64,000 bases of DNA from Vandiemenella viatica (GCA_031002005.1 JARYHS010008074.1:14578924-14642923), one strand, 5' to 3'; shown: positions 11,703-22,761, counted from the first letter of the stretch. Notes: generated by a model not told the origin, from the sequence alone. Program-made: numbers and translations.

Positions 11703-11720
11703 CAAACTGACTCGACTCCA

Positions 11721-11956
11721 CCCGGAGAACGAAGATAATAGCTACAGGCGATTCTGTCGCACGCCAGAATCAAAATTCCTTGCACAGTTCTGCATCTCAG
11801 CACATCCCTCCCCATGGAAATAAGAGAAGGCTTCTCAAAGTCGAGCAAATATTGACGATATGAGTGTGATGACGACAATTACTTCGTCTGGCTCTTTAAT
11901 GCTACAGTTTTATTATAAATCAAATAAAGAAATTGGCTAGAATAGGCGCTACTCAC
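11721..11956. other. No gene recognised
   Basis: Intron sequence next to the exon donor; nothing supported. Confidence 0.4.
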
Positions 11957-12063
11957 GTCGTCCTTCTCCGGGACATACTTGGCGAGCAGCCCCCACAGGA
12001 TGCCGAAGCCGATGCCGCCGAACACGCACACGGGGCCCTGCGCGATCTGGTACGCCAGGCTGT
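11957..12063 (-). CDS. NHA/SLC9B-like antiporter exon: central membrane helix
   Basis: Thirty-five full codons follow two bases that complete an Asp codon: SLAYQIAQGPVCVFGGIGFG, then ILWGLLAKYVPEKDD. A glycine-rich helix followed by W(G)xLxxYxPxKDD matches the NHA segment that ends at a cytosolic loop. The acceptor is TGTGCAG and the donor is GAC/GTGAGT, leaving phase 0. The reading frame is intact. Confidence 0.95.
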
Positions 12064-12134
12064 CTGCACAACACACAGTGTCAACTCCACCAAATAGAAG
12101 AGTGTCGTCAAGTTTTCGGTATCACCATGTCTTT

Positions 12135-13374
12135 TAAAGATATCTGGACCGAGCGGCAGTCGGGCATGGGGACCGGCCTAGGGAAGTCGCACGGCCAAAC
12201 ATACAGGCAAAGAAAATTATTCATGGACAAGAGTAAACAGTATTCTTCAGAAGCTTCCGGGAGCCGGAAGTTTTGTCCCGATGTGTCGGTCGATCCTGTC
12301 CTACAGGAAATCCAGAGGGGCATGGCTGGCAGACTATCCCGGGATGATAGTGGTGGGTAGATTAGTGTTGATAGAGTAGTAAGATTTCAAGTTAGATTAG
12401 AATAGACGTAGTACATAAAAAAAAATTGTAACATAGAAACGGATAAGACCTTATAGGGGAAAAGTAGATTATAATACCAGCGGTGATTATTGCAAAATAA
12501 TAATAATAATAATAATTCAAATGTATAACTATTAAATTAAGTAATCCTACCACTGTTAAAACTGAACCGAGCCTACTACAGGCCTGAGTCAGAACGATGG
12601 CGTGGCAAAATGAGCAAACGTCAGCATACCACTTACAGCAAACAAAGCGCTTCTACCACGGCCAAAACAGTCTTGTTTGTCAAGTAGAGGGAATGATCAT
12701 TGACTTTTGCACAAATACACGATGAATCATAACAATATTTGGGAGTTAATTTTCATATTAATGGTAAGCCAGGATGCTGCAAATTTGAACTGGCTCAGGA
12801 CTGTAGTGGCTGAGAACACATAATTAAGTGATTGTTACTTATAATCAATTGTTATAACCCAGTAATCCGGTATAACTAAATGATAGATTACACAAAGATA
12901 TGTACAAACTGGGTTAATTGCAACTAACTGAATAATGGGATACTCTAAGAATAACTGGAATATTTCAATAAAAACCACTAGCACTATAACAACAATAAGC
13001 GATATTTGTGATTCAATGTAACATTAAAATTTGCAATAGCAGCTGTTACTGTTATTACTGTAAGCAAGACCAAATGTAATATTATAGAAATAATTAGACA
13101 GTAAGTCAAATTGTAACGGAACTTTAATATATTTTTCTCGGGCTTCCAGCCGTGTTAAGACATCTTAACACGGCTGGAAGCCCGAGAGAAAAATATATTA
13201 ATATTCAACGCCTTGAAAAATTACGATCCTGTAACGGAACTATATGCCAAATTCCTTGCATGTAAATATTTTGTACAAAACACTATGTAATCAACAATGT
13301 AAAAATTAATACGTAGGGCCTAATGTAGTCACTAAGATATTAGGCTGTATAAATGAAGGGTAAATAAAAAAAAA
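12135..13374 (+). pseudogene. Probable retrocopy: 5'-truncated mRNA with poly(A) and 14-bp target duplication
   Basis: The segment ends in AAATAAAAAAAAA and is flanked by a perfect 14-bp direct repeat, atcaccatgtcttt (12121-12134 and 13375-13388). It therefore arrived by target-primed reverse transcription. Near its 5' end a frame of about 75 codons is open to a stop at 12360 (KDIWTERQSGMGTGLGKS onward); the ATG at 12127 lies in the target duplication and so is not the original start. About 1 kb of AT-rich sequence follows, like a 3' UTR. I do not recognise the protein. A host mRNA is the simplest source, but a non-autonomous LINE cannot be excluded. A 106-bp hairpin insertion sits at 13124-13229. 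Confidence 0.65.
13124..13229. mobile_element. 106-bp hairpin-headed insertion (copy 1)
   Basis: Flanking direct repeats TGTAACGGAACT (13112-13123 and 13230-13241) define the insert. About 77 bp form an inverted repeat with a 2-nt loop: TCGGGCTTCCAGCCGTG in the left arm matches CACGGCTGGAAGCCCGA in the right, with one 2-nt indel. A 28-nt single-copy tail follows. No coding capacity. Confidence 0.85.
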
Positions 13375-13388
13375 ATCACCATGTCTTT

Positions 13389-13859
13389 AGTGAGCTACTA
13401 AAAAAAAATTAACTAGCGTAATCGTTCATTGTCATATGCACAATACTGTAACTGTGCTACATTTCCTGAAAAGGAAGACGGAGTTTAGTCATTTTCTTCA
13501 ATTCCAAGAGCAAAATCCGTGGCTGAAGGGCGTTTGTGATGACGAGTATCCTTCGTCTGTCAATGACGTGAGGAAGGAAAGGAACTTTAAATATGCACTA
13601 AATGAAGAACATGACTACCAGCTGTTATCAGCGACTTTATTTACGTAGGCTGTTAATGTACGTACCACTCTCTAAAACGAATGGTTTGGGTAAGATCTGC
13701 TTCCCTAAACTTTGTCCAAGTACAGAAGTAATCTCAAAAGAAATTAACTTCAGTTACATTTTCTACGGTCGGAATAGAAAGTAAAAAATAGAAAACAATG
13801 TTTTTAAATTTCCTTTGCCCATTTTTTGCAGATATTCTGCTAGGAACAGAAACATAAAC
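13389..13859. other. No gene recognised
   Basis: AT-rich intron sequence; nothing supported. Confidence 0.4.
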
Positions 13860-14118
13860 AATATTATTATTATTATTATTATTAATGGCTTTACGCCTCG
13901 TCGACGTCGAGGTAATTAGAGTCGGATGGGATTGGGGACACACCGGGAAGGAATTTCGTCATGGCCTTTTGAAGGAAGCATCCCGGTATTTGCCTGGAGT
14001 GATTTGGGGAAATCATGAAACCATGGAAAACCAAAATCTGGTTGCCCGGAATGGAATTCGAACCCGCGTCCTACCGCATGCGAGGCCAGAGCGTTAACCG
14101 CTCAGACACCAGGCTCAG
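13860..14118 (-). repeat. Full-length SINE, minus strand, with (TAA)n tail
   Basis: On the minus strand it starts GAGCCTGGTGTCTGAGCGG, has B box GGGTTCGAATTCC, the shared core (CCAGGCAAATACCGGGATGC) and ends CTCTAATTACCTCGACGTCG followed by a TAA/AAT-repeat tail (ATT repeats on the plus strand from 13861). The tail-loop sequence closely matches the I-like LINE end. Confidence 0.85.
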
Positions 14119-14126
14119 TCAAACTG

Positions 14127-14470
14127 TAATTTGTTAGGAATGGGAAGTGTAGGCTCAGCCTTCTCCACTACTCGACAACATCTGTTCTTCGATCATGTTC
14201 CTTCGCATGGAAAACACTTCGAGTAGGAATCTGTCACACAATTTTATGCAAGTATCCATGAAGCTTTATCGGGACACCGACTTTAAGTCTAATTCGATGT
14301 CGCTGCCCTCAGAGAATTCGAAAATTCTACCGTCGCATCGAGTTCTTCATTTAAATCTTCTACGATGTATATTGTAATATATTTCGCCCATTTCTTTCAG
14401 GATAAGCATATAATCATCAGATTCAATTACTATGCGGTGTGGTCTACACGAAACTAATTTTTTATTAAAA
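14127..14470. other. No gene recognised
   Basis: Intron sequence; nothing supported. Confidence 0.4.
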
Positions 14471-14472
14471 CC

Positions 14473-14553
14473 ATCCACGTCTTAGATCGGACTCGAACCA
14501 GCGAGTCTCGCATCTCGAGGGCAACGCGCTAGACCTTACGCCACCAGAACCAG
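14473..14553 (-). repeat. tRNA-like sequence (SINE head or tRNA pseudogene)
   Basis: The minus strand has an A-box-like TGGCGTAAGGTCTAGCGCG and a B box GGTTCGAGTCC at tRNA-like spacing. No clean cloverleaf or terminator was established, so it is more likely a SINE head than a functional tRNA gene. Confidence 0.45.
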
Positions 14554-14819
14554 CTGGTAGGGTTAAAGTTCAGAATTTATCCAGAGCGCAACTTGATCGC
14601 CTATAAACCACCCCAGTTACATAGCTCTCACAAGTCTGGTTCCCGGCTTCAAATCCCAGAGGTGCTACGAATTGGCAAGTCTTATGATTGGGTAAATGAG
14701 ATGGGTCAGGATGTACCATGCTCCGGGTCCCGACGCCACAGAGGTGGAATGCACGGAAAATAGAAACTCTGTCACCGGGGCGCAACACCACACGAATCAA
14801 CTTTACCTCAGTTACAAGT

Positions 14820-15640
14820 GTCATAGCGACATCCCTGGGCAGCTCGATTGAGGACCGATTATACAGTGGTTGCGATTGTTTGCCGACGATGCAGTTATCT
14901 ATAGGGAATAAGGTGCTCCGACGATTGCTTAGAAATTCAGCACGATTTGGATGCTATTTTCGATTGGTGCCGTAAATGGCAGCTTACACTTAATTGCAAA
15001 AAGTGCAATGCAATGCGGATAAGTAACAAAAAGAATCAGTTTGTTCACGAGTACAAAATAAACAATACAGTTATTGACACGATTGATTCCGTGAAGTATC
15101 TGGGGGTGATAGTAGAAAGCAACATGAAATGGGACATGCACATAACTTCAGTCGTAGGCAAGGCGAATTCTAAATTGCGATTCATAGGTCGTATTTTGAG
15201 GAATTGTAATGCTCATACAAAGGAGATAGCGTATAAAACACTAGTGCGTCCGCATCTGGATTACTGTTGTGGGGTTTGGGATCCGTATCGCAAGGTTCTG
15301 ATTGACTCAGTGGAGAGGGTGCAGAGGAGAGCCGCTAGATTGGTGACTTGTTGTTACAGCCCTTATGAAAGCGTCACAGAATTGATACATAGATTGGGCT
15401 GGGATAGTTTGGAAGACATACATTTAAATTTTGAGTGCAATGAAATACTTCTTCCGCCAACCTATTTAGGTCATAATCACCGGAGGGATTAGATTAGAGA
15501 AATAAGATGCTGTACGGATGCTTTTATGTATTCCTTCTTTCCTCGCGCTATTTGGGATTGGAATGGGCGGGTTTAGGGTTGGTGCTAAGCACCCTCTGCC
15601 ACCCACAATGTTTGTGACAATGTATGGATGTAGATGTACA
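14820..15640 (+). pseudogene. LINE ORF2 C-terminal fragment (jockey/CR1-like)
   Basis: The fragment starts near the reverse-transcriptase active site (LFADDAVIYR, about 14876-14905, in a shifted frame). It then has a long open frame (14947-15492) with DWCRKWQLTLN, the SVKYLGVIVESNMKWDMHI thumb motif, YKTLVRPHLDYCCGVWDP and VQRRAARLV. These are standard blocks of a LINE reverse transcriptase. The 3' end reads GGATGTAGATGTA, a simple terminal repeat common in such elements. It is 5'-truncated and not functional. Confidence 0.88.
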
Positions 15641-15649
15641 GTGACAGTT

Positions 15650-16155
15650 AAGCCAATTATGTGACTTTTATCAAAGAGAAAATACTTTCAGTGATGCGTT
15701 TACTTCTGCATCAGAATGGGTGGTACCGTCAAAAGAGAACGAAAAATTTTGCATTTCACTCCAGCGTCTTTATTTTCACACCTTTAGAGCTTTGACTGAT
15801 TGCTCAGATCTGCATAAAGCCAACTAACTGTCAACCGTAACAGCGAAATTGCCTTTAGGAAACTCCATTAGTTAACAATTTCCCACGCCTAACAACGCTC
15901 AGAGTTCATCTTTTCGCATGGAACGTAAGCATTTTTATAATCTCCAAAGAAACCCTTAACGATTAAGTACTTTTGCAGCATCGAAATGTAAAGGGAACTG
16001 TATCAATGAGTTACAATGTATATGTTTGATAACCTCCGACGCAATTCTCATAACTTCGGTAGGTACATTTAGATTGTAACCGAGGCTGAGGAAAGCGGCT
16101 GAATCGTTTAAGTCACCAGTATGTAGGACTGGAATAGTGTAGTCGGTTGGCATAC
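15650..16155. other. No gene recognised
   Basis: Intron sequence; nothing supported. Confidence 0.4.
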
Positions 16156-16331
16156 CTTGTGAGAACATGATGCTCTGCATGACACCGAAGACGGTGACGG
16201 AGGCGGCGTCGTCGATGCCCGCGACGGCGATGATAAGCGTCGGGATGCCCTTGGCGACGCCGTAGCCCTTGTTGCGCAGACGTATAAGGACGAGGACCAC
16301 AACGGCGGGCGCCACGGCGGCAACCACCGAC
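16156..16331 (-). CDS. NHA/SLC9B-like antiporter exon: ion-binding Asp-Asp helix
   Basis: Fifty-eight full codons include SVVAAVAPAVVV, the loop RNKGYGVAKGIPTL and the helix IIAVAGIDDAASVTVFGV. The paired aspartates (GIDDAAS) correspond to the DD motif that binds the cation and proton in CPA2 antiporters such as human NHA2. Their presence argues for a working transporter. The acceptor is ATGTAG and the donor is CAAG/GTATGC. The acceptor lies only about 7 bp from a seven-copy 47-bp minisatellite, an unusual setting for a constitutive splice site. Confidence 0.97.
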
Positions 16332-16337
16332 CTACAT

Positions 16338-16672
16338 CACACAAGCTCACTGTCACCCAGGAGGGGGTCACTCAACACCTGTACCACACAACCTCACTGT
16401 CACCCAGGAGGGGGGTCACTCAACACCTGTACCACACAACCTCACTGTCACCCAGGAGGGGGGTCACTCAACACCTGTACCACACAACCTCACTGTCACC
16501 CAGGAGGGGGTCACTCAACACCTGTACCACACAACCTCACTGTCACCCAGGAGGGGGTCACTCAACACCTGTACCACACAACCTCACTGTAACCCAGGAG
16601 GGGGTCACTCAACACCTGTACCACACAACCTCACTGTCACCCAGGAGGGGGTCACTCAACACCTGTACCACA
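16338..16672. repeat. 47-bp minisatellite (7 units) abutting a splice acceptor
   Basis: Seven units contain CTCACTGTCACCCAGGAGGG and CACCTGTACCACACAACC. Units are 47 or 48 bp depending on a run of five or six G. Homogeneity is very high (one C-to-A change in unit six), which suggests recent expansion. The array starts about 7 bp from the acceptor of the Asp-Asp antiporter exon. Confidence 0.97.
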
Positions 16673-16675
16673 ACC

Positions 16676-17186
16676 CGCCACAACAATACGTTAGGGAAAT
16701 CACAAGTTATTCCTTCCTTGTCCAAGGTGTCTTACCTAGAAGAATTAGCTTGTCGACATTTTGTCTCAAAATCGAAAACAAGAGATTATTTTTTATCGGT
16801 TGAAGGACAAACAATTTGTCGGCTGTTATTTTCTGATGACATGGTAATGTTAGCAGATATGAGGGAGCATACTGATGTTACTGAGTGGCACTAATAAAAT
16901 ACTTCGAGTACAATTTGGGACAATTATAAACTGTAACAAAACAAAGGTCATGAAGTGACTAGAGTATATATATTAAAATTGCGGTTGGTGTGGTAAAAGG
17001 AATCTGTTAATAGAATTTGTAATTATGACATATGGTCGAAGCGAAAACTAGCTCGATACCAGAGAACTGCGTGTTAAAAGAGAACTCTTTTAGTTTCAGA
17101 TGTTGACTCACAAATGCGAAAGAAATTTTCAAAGTTTGTATACGGAGCACAGCATTTTATTATGGTAATAATATTTAAAAAGAAAA
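16676..17186. other. No gene recognised
   Basis: AT-rich sequence. A few codons near 16850 and 17090 hint at a decayed LINE, but this is too weak to call. Confidence 0.35.
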
Positions 17187-17188
17187 TA

Positions 17189-18474
17189 CAAGGGCGAGGC
17201 AAATGAAAACCATAAATATTTTTTTTAAATATTATTTACTGTGCAGAAGTGGTTCAAAGCTCTATCACTTTTCTACATAATCTCCCCCACGCTCAATGCA
17301 AGTCCTCTAGCGCCTACAAAGTGCATAAATTCCTTTAGAAAAAAAAATCTTTTGGTAGTCCGCGCAACCACTCATGCACCGCGTGGCGTACCTCTTCATC
17401 AGAACGGAACTTCTTTCCTCCCATTGCTTCTTTGAGTGCTCCAAACATATGAAAATCACTTGGGGCAAGGTCTGGTGAGTATGGTGGATGAGGAAGACAC
17501 TCAAAGTGCAGGTCTGTGATTGTTGCAACTGTTGTACGAGCAGTGTGGGGCCTTGCATTGTCATGTTGCAAAAGGACACCTGATGACAGCAATCCACGTC
17601 GCTTTGATTTGATTGCAGGCCGAAGATGATTTTTTAGGAGATCTGTGTATAATGCACTGATGACAGTGGTCCCTATAGGCATGTAATGCTCCAAAATGAC
17701 GCCTTTTTCGTTCCAAAAGAGAGTCAGCATAACCTTCCCTGCTGATGGTTCTGTTCGAAAATTCTTTGGTTTTGGTGATGAGGAATGGCGCCATTCCTTG
17801 CCTGCTCTCTTCGTTTCCGGTTGGTGGAAGTGAACCCAGTTTTCGTCCCCAGTAACGATTCTTGCAAGGAAGCCATCACCTCGTTCAAAGCGCCGAAGAA
17901 GTTCTTCACAAGCATCAACACGTCGTTCTCTCATTTCAGGAGTCAGCTGCCGTGGCACCCATCTTGCCGACACTTTGTGAAACTGGAGCACATCATGCAC
18001 TAATCTTTAAATATGCTGCAATGTCATTCAGTGTCACTCGGCGGTTTTCCATCACTATGGCTTCAACTGCTGCAATGTTCTGTGGAGTCACAACTCGTCG
18101 TGCCTGACCTGGACGAGGAGCATCTTCCACTGAAATGACACCTTTTGCGAACTTCCTACTCCATTCGTAGACTTGCTGCTGTGACAAACATGCATCACCG
18201 TACTGAACCTTCATTCTTTGATGAATTTCGATAGGTTTCACACCTTCACTACTCAAAAACCAAATAACAGAACGCTGTTCTTCCCTGGTGCAAGTCTCAA
18301 GTGGAGCAGCCATCTTTATACTGATACTGTGACGGTATTTGTGCATCTGCACTATACTGCCACCTACAGTCCATTCTGCACGCTGCTTGTAGCACGCTTA
18401 CCAACTTACAGGATAACGGCGCGAAATTTCGATTTTTAATTACAAATTTAAGGTTTTCATTTGACTCACCCTCG
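17189..18474 (-). mobile_element. mariner transposon, complete ends, frameshifted transposase
   Basis: The 1286-bp element has terminal inverted repeats matching at 20 of the first 23 bases (both contain CAAATGAAAACC) and TA at both borders (17187-17188, 18475-18476). The minus-strand transposase is in two frames. The N-terminal helix-turn-helix part (18316 down to about 17999) has the W.SRKFAKG and RPGQ.RRVVTP blocks. The catalytic part (about 18000-17335) has TGDENWVHFHQPETKR, HDNARPHTA and YSPDLAPSDFHMFG. The second and third catalytic Asp are 34 residues apart (DD34D). A small deletion and frameshift near 17998 joins the two. Inactive as it stands. Confidence 0.96.
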
Positions 18475-18476
18475 TA

Positions 18477-19760
18477 TTTGAAAGATGGCGCTATAACATG
18501 TTGTTGGCGTTTGAAGAAACCATCCTTCTTACTCAATAGATGAGAAAAACCAATCATCTATCTTAGCGTCGATTCCCTGTCTAAACAAATGTGGTTAATA
18601 TTTCACATCTGATATATCCACAAAAGCGCCATTTATTATTACCAACCGACCCACGACCCCGAAAAGCAGACGAGAATACCTATAACTGAGTTTCCCATAG
18701 ACTTCCACTTTTTAATTACATAAGTGGAATGTATAATTTGTGAACACCACTTGCGAGGATCACATAGCTGAAATGATCCAGCTGGTCGCAACACAATACT
18801 TCGGGTTTCGAAGACAGCCAGCCGAATGTAACGTGTTCCGTTAGGAACCTTCCATAAACTAAGTTGCTCAGTCAAGGGGAGGGAGGGGGTTGGGTAGACA
18901 GCTACGTGGGGGGTTGGATGGTGAGGGGTGGGGGTGGGGGTGGAGGGGGGAGTTAGAAGCATTACCTGTCATCAACTACTGGACGCGGAGCTCCTATCCT
19001 GTATGACACTGGTCACTGTTGCGAGACATTGCAATAAATCAACAGATGATAAGGAAACCCTGCACCTTGTGTGGATCGCTCTAAGAGAAATTACCTTCAC
19101 TCTGGTCCATAGATCTACATGAATTTTATTGAATTTGTAAACATGAAAGAATTTAACTCGTACTTTTTCGGCTAAAAACTGCAGGATATCAATAAAATGG
19201 ATTTTTTGTTAAGATCTGAGGTTGCCGTTATTGTGTTTGAAGTGGCTGTTGTGCTAGTGGAAACATTTGCAGTCATTCTGAGTATATTAAGTGGTGTTGG
19301 TGGGTGTGAGGTTGTAATACATCCTCTAGTGGATGGCTAAATAACAATGCTCGTAAAATGTAAACGGTGGTGTGAGTCAGCAGCTCTGTCTTGTTCCTTA
19401 ATTTGACTGAAACTACTGTAAATGTTTCTGACAATAGTTAGGAAGGGTGTTACTGAAAAAACGAACCTCCTATAATTATTAAACAAATTATGTGATAGGG
19501 TTTAGCACATAAAAGTGGCATAAATGTCATATTATACGGAATATCCAGTTTTACAGTAGAAGTTTTAAGTTGCGCATGAGCAAGAATTTTCACGAAAAGG
19601 ATATGGTAACCAGGTACATCGCTTTTTGGTGATAAATACACCACAAGCTTTAAACCTTACCGGATATTGATGGGTTGAATGTTATATGCCACAGAAGATA
19701 CCCAGCAGACACCGTGCGTAAGATACAATATTCCATGGCCAGTCGTGATCTGCTGCTCAC
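18477..19760. other. No gene recognised; G-rich tract inside
   Basis: The stretch holds a G-rich segment at 18876-18953 on the plus strand with many GGG/GGGG runs. Nothing coding is supported. Confidence 0.45.
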
Positions 19761-19943
19761 CCCAAGAGGAAGCCCCAGTTCCAGGGCAGCCCGAGCAGGT
19801 AGTGCGTCATGACGGCGATGACGCAGCACTCGACGGTCCAGGGCACGACTCCCAGCTTGAGCACGTGCAGCGCCAGCTTCTTGAGCGCCCTGGGATCCAA
19901 ATCCAAGCCGGCGCGAGTCAGGATGATCACCAGCGCCATCTTC
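19761..19943 (-). CDS. NHA/SLC9B-like antiporter exon: conserved RAGLxLDP region
   Basis: Sixty full codons start KMALVIILTRAGLDLDP and continue through LKKLALHVLKLGVVPWTVECC to HYLLGLPWNWGFLLG. The (I/L)xRAGLxLDP motif and the H(F/Y)LLGLPWxWGF(M/L)LG motif are hallmarks of metazoan NHA1/NHA2. They form helices of the dimer interface and core domain. The acceptor TTGCAG and donor GGG/GTGAGC are canonical, and the phase fits both neighbours. No stop or frameshift is seen. Confidence 0.97.
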
Positions 19944-20069
19944 CTGCAACACCATTAACGTTTGTAGTAGGCACGATGGGTTTTGTATGTTTACTATTAC
20001 TCCGCGATTCACTAAAAGTGTTTGGCAGAGGGTGCATTGCACCTATCAGGAAAGGTAATGGTTTGGAAG

Positions 20070-20180
20070 GGATATACGGGATATGGCAGGTGGCGCCCAT
20101 GGGCTATTGTGAGGAACCATCCCAGTATTCGCCTGGAGCGATCTAGGGAAACCATGGACAACCCAGATCAGAATGGCCGG
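20070..20180 (-). repeat. SINE core fragment
   Basis: The minus strand reads CTGGGTTGTCCATGGTTTCC, then TCGCTCCAGGCGAATACTGG and GGATGGTTCC, a diverged form of the SINE core. No head or tail is visible. Confidence 0.55.
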
Positions 20181-20214
20181 AGTGCTTTATCGGAAGCTAC
20201 TCCTGTCTGATTTT

Positions 20215-21000
20215 GTGTTTACTCGGGCGATAATCCTTTCTATTCCACTCCCTAATCGCTCGTGGAAAAAATGAATAGAGAAATGTATCGGTTCTGGCCC
20301 TGATTTCTCTTATCTTATTTTCGCGGTCATTCCGAGATATGAATGTTGCTGGTAGCAATATTTGATTGCTGTCATTCCGAAATACGTCAGTCGAGAATTT
20401 TTCAATTAGCTTCCGTCGAGAGCAACGCCTTCGGTGCTCCAGGTCTTCCCAACCTATCTCCTTCAACATCGCACTTACGCTTTCCCTCCAACTATATATA
20501 CCTGTCACGAACAGGGCTGCTCTTCTTTGGACCTTTTCTAAAGCCTCCATTAATCCCTTTTGATGGGGACCCCATACAGAGCAACAATATTCCAAGTGAG
20601 GCCTCACTAGTGACTTGTACGCAATCGATTTAACTTCCGGAGTGCATTGTTTTAAATTACGACCTAGAAATCGAAGAATACGATTTGCTTTTCCCAATTA
20701 CATTCTCGATATGCTCATTCCACGACAAATTATTACGAATTGTTACCCCTAGATATTTAGCTGAATCTACCGTTCTAAGGACAGTGCCATTAATTGTATA
20801 TTCAAAGCTAAATGGTGTCACCTTTTTACTTACACGCATGACTTGGAACTTTTTAGCGTTTAACTCCAACTGCCAATTTTTACACCACGCAATTATTTTC
20901 ATAATATCGTCTTGTAACAAAGCGCAGTCGTCCTGGGTTGTGATTTCACGATAAATAATAGCATCATCGGCATATGGAGTAATGCGAACGAAAGAGATAT
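20215..21000 (-). pseudogene. LINE ORF2 C-terminal fragment, minus strand
   Basis: From a YADDAIIYREI active-site block (near 20950-20990) the frame passes through WCKNWQLELNAKKFQVMRVS, SAKYLGVTIRNNLSWNEHI, a frameshift near 20690, then YKSLVRPHLEYCCSVWGPHQ, VQRRAALFVTG and FFPRAIREWN. It belongs to the same broad jockey/CR1-like group as the copy at 14820-15640 but is a distinct sequence. 5'-truncated and frameshifted. Confidence 0.88.
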
Positions 21001-21587
21001 TCCACTCAAAACCTTGCTTGGTACTTATTGAAACTATCCTAGGTTTTATATAATTTCATGCAGGTGTCATCTTCTAAAATCGCGCTAACTTTGCTGCCTT
21101 CCTCAGGGTTGCTGCAGGTTACAGAATCCGCTGCGCATGGCTTCGTTTTCCGGCACACGGCGATGGAGATGTAACCAGTCGTTCGCAGCCGATACATTAA
21201 CCTGGAACAGTACTGAGGAAGGCCCCGTGTTGAGACCGAAACTATGGCAGCGACAATGACGCAGTGTTAAGGTGGCCGTACACGATCGCTCTATCCGTCC
21301 AAATGGAGCGACGCAACTCCATTATCGTGTCGTCTGTGGGGAAATTGATGTGGATGACGTGGACTGACAGGATTGTTTGGATATCCGGTCAGTCCAATAT
21401 CCATCAGTTTCGTCCATCATGCCATCAAGCCAACTGACGGTGTGTGGGGAAAACCACGTGCAGCGACACCAAGCCATCACTCCAGTCGGCTCGTGTATGG
21501 CGAAACCGCGGTCCAAACAGTTCTCATTCTGTCGCCGACCACCGAGCAGACAACATCAGTGCCTAGAGTGAACTACACAACATTGTA

Positions 21588-21626
<39 letters not shown>

Positions 21627-22722
21627 TATCTGCTATAGAAATATTTGTTTTGCTACTAGTTAAATATTATTTTTAATTATAACGATATTATTTTCATTTT
21701 TTAAATTTAAAATAATAATAAAAATGTCGTCTCAATAAGACGTTGTGCTGGAGATTATTGAGAAGAATAAAGACTTACCATGCTTGTGGGATCTCTAATC
21801 CTGACTACCATGACAAAATATAAATAAATGTGGCAATAGATCAATTGAATTATTATTTAAAAATAAAAATTAAACGCCAACAGAGAAACCGTGCTGAAAA
21901 AAAAGATAATTCTTTGCGGTCTTCTTTTTAAAAAGATCATAGTGTGATAAGATTAATTTTATATGAGCCTACTTGTTTAAATATGTTGTTTTACAACATG
22001 TGACGTTCCTATCACTATTTTCGGCCTGATAAACTACTTAAATTTAATAAATCCGTTTTATAAACATTTTGTAGTATTTTTAAAAGTTTTCATAATATCA
22101 CAGAGCTTATTTTTTAATAATTTCGCACTTTTTGGACGTTTATTTAATTATCAGCATTGGTATTCAGTATTCGATAGTTTGAATATCCTTTAAAATTAAT
22201 TCGGGCTCATTTTAATTAGTACATGGCATAACTAGATTGTTGTATAGCAAATTGACAACCTATTGTACGGATGGCATCCAAATTAGACTTGCGCATTATA
22301 GTTCGCGAAGAAGAGCGCTCAGTTTAGTTCGCAGCTCCCTCGCGAACTAGTTCGCTCTTTTAGTTCGTTAGTTCGTGTCTCGAATTCAGAGAAACAGATC
22401 GTTCGCTCGCCTTGCTACCGCTACTGCACGCGCTATTTTGTTTGTTAAGTCAATTTTATTAGGACATAATCATTTTTTGTCGTTTCTAAATTGAATTTAA
22501 TAAGACCTTCTTAACAAAAGTTATTGCTTAATAATAGCCCTTTCAAATGACATTAGCATGATCAGTTGCCACCGATAAACCAAAGTGCTCATTGTCCTTT
22601 GCACAAATGGGTAAACTGAATAACTGTGCTGTTTTTACTATTTACTTTACATGCATTCGTAGATTATTAATTTTTTAAATGGATTTATTTATTAGTTCAT
22701 GGAAGAAACATTACTTATAAAA

Positions 22723-22761
22723 GGCGCTAATGACCCCGCCGTCGACGCGCCTTAACAACAC
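22723..22761 (+). mobile_element. 39-bp 5'-truncated LINE insertion
   Basis: It consists only of the hairpin end of the I-like LINE: GGCGC, a 19-nt loop (TAATGACCCCGCCGTCGAC), GCGCC, then TTAACAACAC. A perfect 16-bp target duplication, aacattacttataaaa (22707-22722 and 22762-22777), flanks it. Confidence 0.92.

Noticed and set aside
13112..13241. Rho-independent-type terminator hairpin
   Set aside because: Eukaryotic DNA; flanking 12-bp direct repeats show that it is an insertion.
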